Shown piece by piece: positions 7,263 through 10,071 of a stretch of DNA of 10,071 nucleotides. The stretch covers positions 1 through 10,071 of the forward strand of contig JAUNRD010000041.1 of the NCBI GenBank assembly GCA_030535815.1, given 5' to 3'. The notes under the pieces are model-generated. The model was not told the origin of the DNA and ran no database searches. It worked only from the letters and a program-made list of their open reading frames with translations. The position numbers were made by a program, and so were the translations under genes. The DNA comes from Clostridia bacterium. GTDB lineage: Bacteria > Bacillota > Clostridia > CAKSNL01 > HGM11501. Each line of letters begins with the position of its first letter. Within the stretch, counting starts at the first letter, position 1.

Positions 7263-8033
7263 ATGGACTACAATTATCATACTCATACGGCAAGGTGTCA
7301 TCACGCCGTTGATACGCCGGAAGAATATATAGAACGTGCAGTTTCCTGCGGTATAAAATATATGGGCTTTTCAGACCATGCGCCTTTTCCTCATCCTGAC
7401 GGAAATGAAGCAGGCTACAGAATGTATGCATCTGAAGGCAAGGAATACTGTGATGAAATAAAAGCACTTAAGGAAAAATACAAAGATAAGATAGAAATAG
7501 TTGTGGGCTTTGAAATGGAATATTTTCCCGACAGTTTTCCTGAAATGCTTGAAAGAGTTAAATCTTACGGCGCGGAATATCTTATTTTGGGACAGCACTT
7601 TCCAAAGGAAGAATATTACCACGTTCCCTATACGGGAGCTGCCAATGACGATAAGGAATATCTCAAACTCTATGTGAAAACCGTAATTGAGGGAATGGCT
7701 ACTGGTAAGTTTACCTATGTTGCCCATCCCGACCTTATGAGATATACGGGGGATGAGGGAATATACAAAGAAGAAATGCGGAAAATATGCATCGCATCAA
7801 GAGAAACGGGAATTCCTCTTGAAATAAATTTCCTCGGAATATATGATGGCAGACATTACCCGAATGAAATTTTCTGGGCTATTGCTGCCGAGGAAAAGAG
7901 TCCCGTAACCTTTGGGTTTGATGCCCACGGTGCAAAAAGGGCATACGATGGAAAGTCTCTTATAAAGGCAGAAGAAATGGTTAAAAGGCTTGGACTTAAC
8001 TATATAGGAAAGCCTGATATCTTATTTATATAA
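7263..8033 (+). CDS. PHP-domain phosphatase, histidinol-phosphatase (HisK/HisJ) type
   Basis: The ATG at 7263 follows AAGGA (7249-7253) and a perfect promoter. The frame is open back to 7140, but that stretch contains the upstream terminator and this promoter, so it is not coding. The 256 residues, close to the usual size for the family, carry PHP metal-site motifs in order: YHTHT (H6, H8), SDHAP (D38, H39), GFEMEY (E84), LGQHF (H112), VAHPDL (H155) and GFDAHG (D220, H222). These predict a trinuclear metal phosphoesterase. In the HisK/HisJ subfamily the reaction is histidinol phosphate to histidinol in histidine synthesis. No other his gene is nearby, and related PHP proteins act on other phosphoesters, so the exact substrate is less certain than the fold. 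It is the first gene of an operon with the M24 peptidase. Confidence 0.85.
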   Translation: MDYNYHTHTARCHHAVDTPEEYIERAVSCGIKYMGFSDHAPFPHPDGNEAGYRMYASEGKEYCDEIKALKEKYKDKIEIVVGFEMEYFPDSFPEMLERVKSYGAEYLILGQHFPKEEYYHVPYTGAANDDKEYLKLYVKTVIEGMATGKFTYVAHPDLMRYTGDEGIYKEEMRKICIASRETGIPLEINFLGIYDGRHYPNEIFWAIAAEEKSPVTFGFDAHGAKRAYDGKSLIKAEEMVKRLGLNYIGKPDILFI

Positions 8034-8043
8034 GGAGAATAAT

Positions 8044-9081
8044 ATGGACAGATGTGAAAGACTGTTAAAGGAAACAGGGCACGCGGTTTTAATAACCTCC
8101 GACGAGAACTGCTATTATTACTCCGGTTTCACCGGGGGCGACAGCTTTCTTCTGATTGCGGATGGCTACCGCGGACTTTTTACTGACGGACGCTATACCG
8201 TTCAGGCAAAGGAAGAGGCACCGGATTTTGAAGTTTTTGACCACGATGTTATAAATAATCTTAAGAAAGTGGTGTCGGACAGAAAAATCGAAGTTGCGGG
8301 CTTTGAAGAAGCAAATATGACCGTTGCCACAATGGCGCGATTTACGGGAATATTTAAAATGATTCCCACAGGCGGAAAGATAAATGCTTTGCGAAAGATA
8401 AAGGATGCGTCGGAAATTGAAAAAATAGCGGCGGCACAGACTCTTTCCGAGGCAGCATTTAACTATTTCCTTGAAAATGCAAAAGAGGGTATGACGGAAA
8501 CGGAAGCCGCAAGCTTGATTGAAAGCTATATGAGGAAAAACGGAGCGCGAAAACCGAGCTTTGAAACCATCGTTGCATCAGGCGCAAGGGGAGCGATGCC
8601 CCACGCAAGGGCGGAGAATGTAAAAATAGTTCCCGGTTTTCCCGTAGTATGCGATTTCGGATGTGTTTTAGACAATTACTGCTCGGATATGACAAGAACG
8701 GTGTTTTTCTCCTATGCGGATGATAAGTGCAAGGAAATTTACAATATAGTAAAAAAAGCAAATCTTGCATCCCTTTCCGTTGCAAAGGAAGGTTTAACTG
8801 CAGGAGAGGTTGACAAGGCGGCAAGGGATATAATAGAAAAGGCGGGCTATGGTAAAGAATTTTGTCACAGCTTAGGTCACGGCGTAGGATTGCAGGTTCA
8901 CGAGATGCCCTATGCAAGAAGTAAAAGTGACGAAATACTTGAATGCGGAATGACACTTACCATTGAGCCCGGAATTTACGTTCCCGATTTTTGCGGAGTG
9001 CGCATCGAGGACCTTGTAATAATAGAGGAAAATGGCGTAAGAAACTTAAATAAAATAACAAAAGATATAATAATTCTGTAA
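8044..9081 (+). CDS. M24-family Xaa-Pro peptidase (aminopeptidase P / prolidase type)
   Basis: The start has AAGGAGA (8032-8038) overlapping the stop codon of the phosphatase gene, with only 10 bp between the two genes, so translation is probably coupled. The 345 residues have an N-terminal creatinase-like domain (about 1-125, with YYYSGFTGGDS and FTDGRYT) and a C-terminal pita-bread M24 domain (about 130-340). All five expected metal ligands are visible: D204 (CDFG), D215 (SDMTRT), H279 (LGHGVG), E308 (TIEPGIY) and E322 (RIEDL). H187 (MPHA) and H286 (VHEMP) fit the conserved active-site histidines. It should be an intact cytoplasmic enzyme that cleaves peptide bonds next to proline. An M24 peptidase just upstream of efp is a common Firmicute arrangement (yqhT-efp in Bacillus subtilis). 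Length is typical of the short Firmicute form. Confidence 0.93.
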   Translation: MDRCERLLKETGHAVLITSDENCYYYSGFTGGDSFLLIADGYRGLFTDGRYTVQAKEEAPDFEVFDHDVINNLKKVVSDRKIEVAGFEEANMTVATMARFTGIFKMIPTGGKINALRKIKDASEIEKIAAAQTLSEAAFNYFLENAKEGMTETEAASLIESYMRKNGARKPSFETIVASGARGAMPHARAENVKIVPGFPVVCDFGCVLDNYCSDMTRTVFFSYADDKCKEIYNIVKKANLASLSVAKEGLTAGEVDKAARDIIEKAGYGKEFCHSLGHGVGLQVHEMPYARSKSDEILECGMTLTIEPGIYVPDFCGVRIEDLVIIEENGVRNLNKITKDIIIL

Positions 9082-9118
9082 AAAAATCATAAATATAGTA
9101 TTTTTAGTAAAAAAAGAC

Positions 9119-9147
9119 TTGAAATTTATAAAGATTTAGTATACAAT
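9119..9147 (+). promoter_or_regulatory. Sigma-A promoter for efp
   Basis: TTGAAA (9119-9124) and TACAAT (9142-9147) are spaced by 17 bp. The predicted start near 9154 gives a leader of about 28 nt. Only a weak AT-only hairpin (AAATA/TATTT, 9091-9103, then a short T run) separates the M24 gene from this promoter, so efp may also receive read-through transcripts. Confidence 0.75.
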
Positions 9148-9181
9148 ATAAAAGATAATAATAGTAGAAAGGATGATTATC

Positions 9182-9739
9182 ATGATATCTGCAGGTGAAT
9201 TCAGAAACGGCGTTACCTTCGAAATGGACGGCAACGTATTCCGTATCGTAGAGTTCCAGCACGTAAAGCCCGGTAAAGGTGCGGCTTTCGTACGTACAAA
9301 AATTAAAAATGTTATTTCCGGCGGTGTAATTGAGAAAACATTCAACCCCACCGAAAAATTTGAAAAGGCTCACATCGACAGAAGAGAGATGCAGTATCTC
9401 TATAATGACGGCGAACTTTTCTATTTCATGGATCCCGAAACATTTGATCAGACTCCTTTGGGAGAAGACACACTTGGTGACGCCCTTAAGTTCGTTAAGG
9501 AAAACGACACCGTAACAATTCTTTCCTACAAGGGCAACGTATTTGCAGTTGAACCCCAGAACTTCGTAGTTCTCGAAGTTACCGAAACCGAACCCGGATT
9601 CAAGGGCGATACAACAACAAACGTTACAAAGCCCGCTACTCTTGAAACAGGCGCTGAAATCGCTGTTCCTCTCTTCATAGATATCGGCGATAAGATCAGA
9701 GTTGACACAAGAACCGGCGAATATATGGAACGTGCTTAA
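9182..9739 (+). CDS. efp: Elongation factor P
   Basis: The ATG at 9182 is chosen over that at 9173 because AAAGGA (9168-9173) directly abuts or overlaps the earlier ATG but lies 8 bp before the later one, and because MISAGEFRNG is the usual EF-P start. The 185-residue length is standard. Domain I (about 1-63, KOW-like) holds the loop KPGKGAAF with Lys32 at the tip, the position that is post-translationally modified in many bacteria. Two OB-fold domains follow, and the C-terminal family signature PLFIDIGDKIRVDTRTGEY (about 160-178) is intact. EF-P binds the ribosome beside the P-site tRNA and rescues stalls at polyproline stretches. The Lys32-PGKG context is the Bacillus-like lysine type rather than the arginine type; no modifying enzyme is encoded in the window. 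The gene has its own promoter and precedes the hairpin cluster. Confidence 0.98.
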   Translation: MISAGEFRNGVTFEMDGNVFRIVEFQHVKPGKGAAFVRTKIKNVISGGVIEKTFNPTEKFEKAHIDRREMQYLYNDGELFYFMDPETFDQTPLGEDTLGDALKFVKENDTVTILSYKGNVFAVEPQNFVVLEVTETEPGFKGDTTTNVTKPATLETGAEIAVPLFIDIGDKIRVDTRTGEYMERA

Positions 9740-9769
9740 GCAAAAAATTTCAACAAAGAAATTTTTTGC
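9740..9769 (+). terminator. Type A hairpin, copy 1, directly after the efp stop codon; possible terminator
   Basis: A perfect 12-bp stem GCAAAAAATTTC (9740-9751) with GAAATTTTTTGC (9758-9769) and a 6-nt loop AACAAA. It starts at the base after the stop codon. The T run lies inside the stem and is followed by GCG, so it is not a textbook U-tract terminator. Confidence 0.6.
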
Positions 9770-9772
9770 GAG

Positions 9773-9819
9773 AGTTTTGCGAACGTAAAAATGCGAAAAG
9801 CATTTTAGTGAGTGAAACT
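9773..9819 (+). repeat. Type B hairpin (9788-9806) within a weaker outer stem
   Basis: AAAATGC (9788-9794) pairs with GCATTTT (9800-9806) around GAAAA. AGTTTTGC (9773-9780) can pair with GTGAAACT (9812-9819) with two G-T wobbles, which would make one longer, internally looped structure. Confidence 0.55.
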
Positions 9820-9826
9820 TAAGTAA

Positions 9827-9851
9827 CAAAAAATCCGAAAAGGATTTTTTG
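9827..9851 (+). terminator. Type B hairpin, terminator-like
   Basis: CAAAAAATCC (9827-9836) pairs perfectly with GGATTTTTTG (9842-9851) around GAAAA. Six T residues lie on the 3' arm, but the GC core is small, so termination strength is doubtful. Confidence 0.55.
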
Positions 9852-9876
9852 GAAAATTTCAACAAAGAAATTTTTT
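9851..9876 (+). repeat. Type A hairpin, copy 2
   Basis: AAAATTTC (9853-9860) pairs with GAAATTTT (9867-9874) around AACAAA, extended by two G-T wobbles. It begins where the preceding type B hairpin ends and, like copy 1, is followed by TTGCG. Confidence 0.7.
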
Positions 9877-9882
9877 GCGGGA

Positions 9883-9913
9883 ATCGTCACGAGCGTTGAA
9901 GCGGAGTGACGAT
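9883..9913 (+). repeat. Type C hairpin
   Basis: ATCGTCAC (9883-9890) pairs perfectly with GTGACGAT (9906-9913) around a 15-nt interior. It is the only GC-balanced hairpin of the cluster and has no T run after it, so it is not a terminator by itself. Confidence 0.65.
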
Positions 9914-9919
9914 ATAAAT

Positions 9920-9942
9920 AGAAAAACCGAACAGGTTTTTCT
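9920..9942 (+). terminator. Type B hairpin with GAACA loop, terminator-like
   Basis: AGAAAAACC (9920-9928) pairs perfectly with GGTTTTTCT (9934-9942) around GAACA. The T run is in the 3' arm. Confidence 0.55.
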
Positions 9943-9945
9943 CGT

Positions 9946-9967
9946 GAAATTTCAACAAAGAAATTTT
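9946..9967 (+). repeat. Type A hairpin, copy 3, close to the next gene's ribosome binding site
   Basis: AAATTTC (9947-9953) pairs with GAAATTT (9960-9966) around AACAAA, plus one G-T wobble. It ends 14 bp before the AGAAAGGTGG ribosome binding site, so it lies in the leader of any transcript that reads through the cluster. Confidence 0.7.
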
Positions 9968-9997
9968 ATTGAAACCTGATAGAAAGGTGGAATAACC

Positions 9998-10071
9998 GTG
10001 AGTTATTTAACAGAAAAAGCGCAGTATCTTAAGGGTCTTGCCGACGGTATGAACTTAAGCAAGGAAACAAA
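9998..10071 (+). CDS. CD1247 N-terminal-domain-like protein, 5' end only
   Basis: A GTG start at 9998 lies 7 bp after AGAAAGGTGG (9981-9990). The 24 visible codons begin MSYLTEKAQYLKGLADGMNL and continue SKET. This matches my memory of the conserved N-terminus of CD1247-type proteins of Clostridia, which read like (M)xYLxEKVxYLRGLAEG and often lie just downstream of efp. Their function is not well established, and some members carry a zinc-ribbon-like C-terminus. Only the first few percent of the gene may be visible, so the call rests on this short match and on gene order. Confidence 0.72.
   Translation, partial: MSYLTEKAQYLKGLADGMNLSKET

Larger units (their letters stand above)
9740..9967 (+). 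repeat. Dense intergenic hairpin cluster between efp and the CD1247-like gene
   Basis: The 258-bp gap after efp holds seven hairpins almost end to end and no supported gene. They fall into three kinds. Type A has arms AAATTTC/GAAATTT and loop AACAAA, with copies at 9740-9769, 9851-9876 and 9946-9967. Type B has pentaloops GAAAA or GAACA closed by C-G pairs, at 9788-9806, 9827-9851 and 9920-9942. Type C is ATCGTCAC/GTGACGAT at 9883-9913. The order is A-B-B-A-C-B-A. Copies of type A are 109 and 93 bp apart. The function is unknown; a compound terminator, an RNA-stabilising or processing region, or a scattered intergenic repeat family are all possible. Confidence 0.85.

Noticed and set aside
8459..8956. 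Open frame on the minus strand (165 codons) antisense to the M24 peptidase
   Set aside because: It lies entirely inside an intact peptidase gene and its Leu/Pro/Ser/Arg-rich translation has no recognisable motif.
9104..9865. Long open frame on the minus strand (253 codons) covering efp
   Set aside because: It is antisense to a textbook efp gene and extends over its promoter and the hairpin cluster. No ribosome binding site or domain supports it.
9740..9967. CRISPR array
   Set aside because: The three repeated units are full hairpins 109 and 93 bp apart, the spacers contain other hairpins, and no cas gene is present.
1..10071. tRNA, rRNA, riboswitch, insertion sequence or phage gene
   Set aside because: I saw no cloverleaf, rRNA-like stretch, transposase-like protein, integrase or recognisable aptamer in either strand by reading; a tRNAscan and Rfam search would be the decisive test.

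Overview
The window looks like chromosomal DNA from a low-to-mid GC Clostridia-type Firmicute, probably a fibre- or glycan-degrading gut or anaerobic-digester species. The reasons are strong AGGAGG-like ribosome binding sites, sigma-A type promoters (TTGACA/TATAAT), U-tract terminators, secreted multi-module proteins ending in copper-amine-oxidase-like 'stalk' domains, and an M24 peptidase - efp - CD1247-like gene order that is common in Clostridia. All supported genes lie on the + strand. The organism call is inference; no rRNA or other marker is present.

Region 1 (1-5724) is a glycan-related locus. It opens with the last 91 codons of an AraC-type regulator. A promoter and a two-gene operon follow. 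The first gene encodes an 891-residue secreted protein with a CBM6-like module, a GH71/GH99/WbsX-like TIM barrel, a CBM9-like module and a stalk domain. The second, 17 bp later, encodes an 858-residue secreted protein with no catalytic domain, made of four tandem F5/8-type-C (CBM32-like) modules and the same kind of stalk domain. A strong hairpin terminator closes the operon. The two products probably work together outside the cell, one cleaving and one binding glycan.

Region 2 (5755-7190) is a single-gene transcription unit, with its own promoter and terminator, for a cytoplasmic GH39-like clan GH-A glycosidase. It fits a model in which imported oligosaccharides are cut inside the cell, but no transporter lies in the window.

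Region 3 (7212-9081) is a two-gene operon: a PHP-family phosphatase of the histidinol-phosphatase type and an M24 Xaa-Pro peptidase.

Region 4 (9119-10071) holds efp (elongation factor P) with its own promoter, a 230-bp intergenic stretch packed with seven hairpins, and the 5' end of a CD1247-like gene. Three of the hairpins are copies of one palindrome. This hairpin cluster is the least explained structure in the window. Several start codons were moved from the longest open frame to internal starts that have proper ribosome binding sites.
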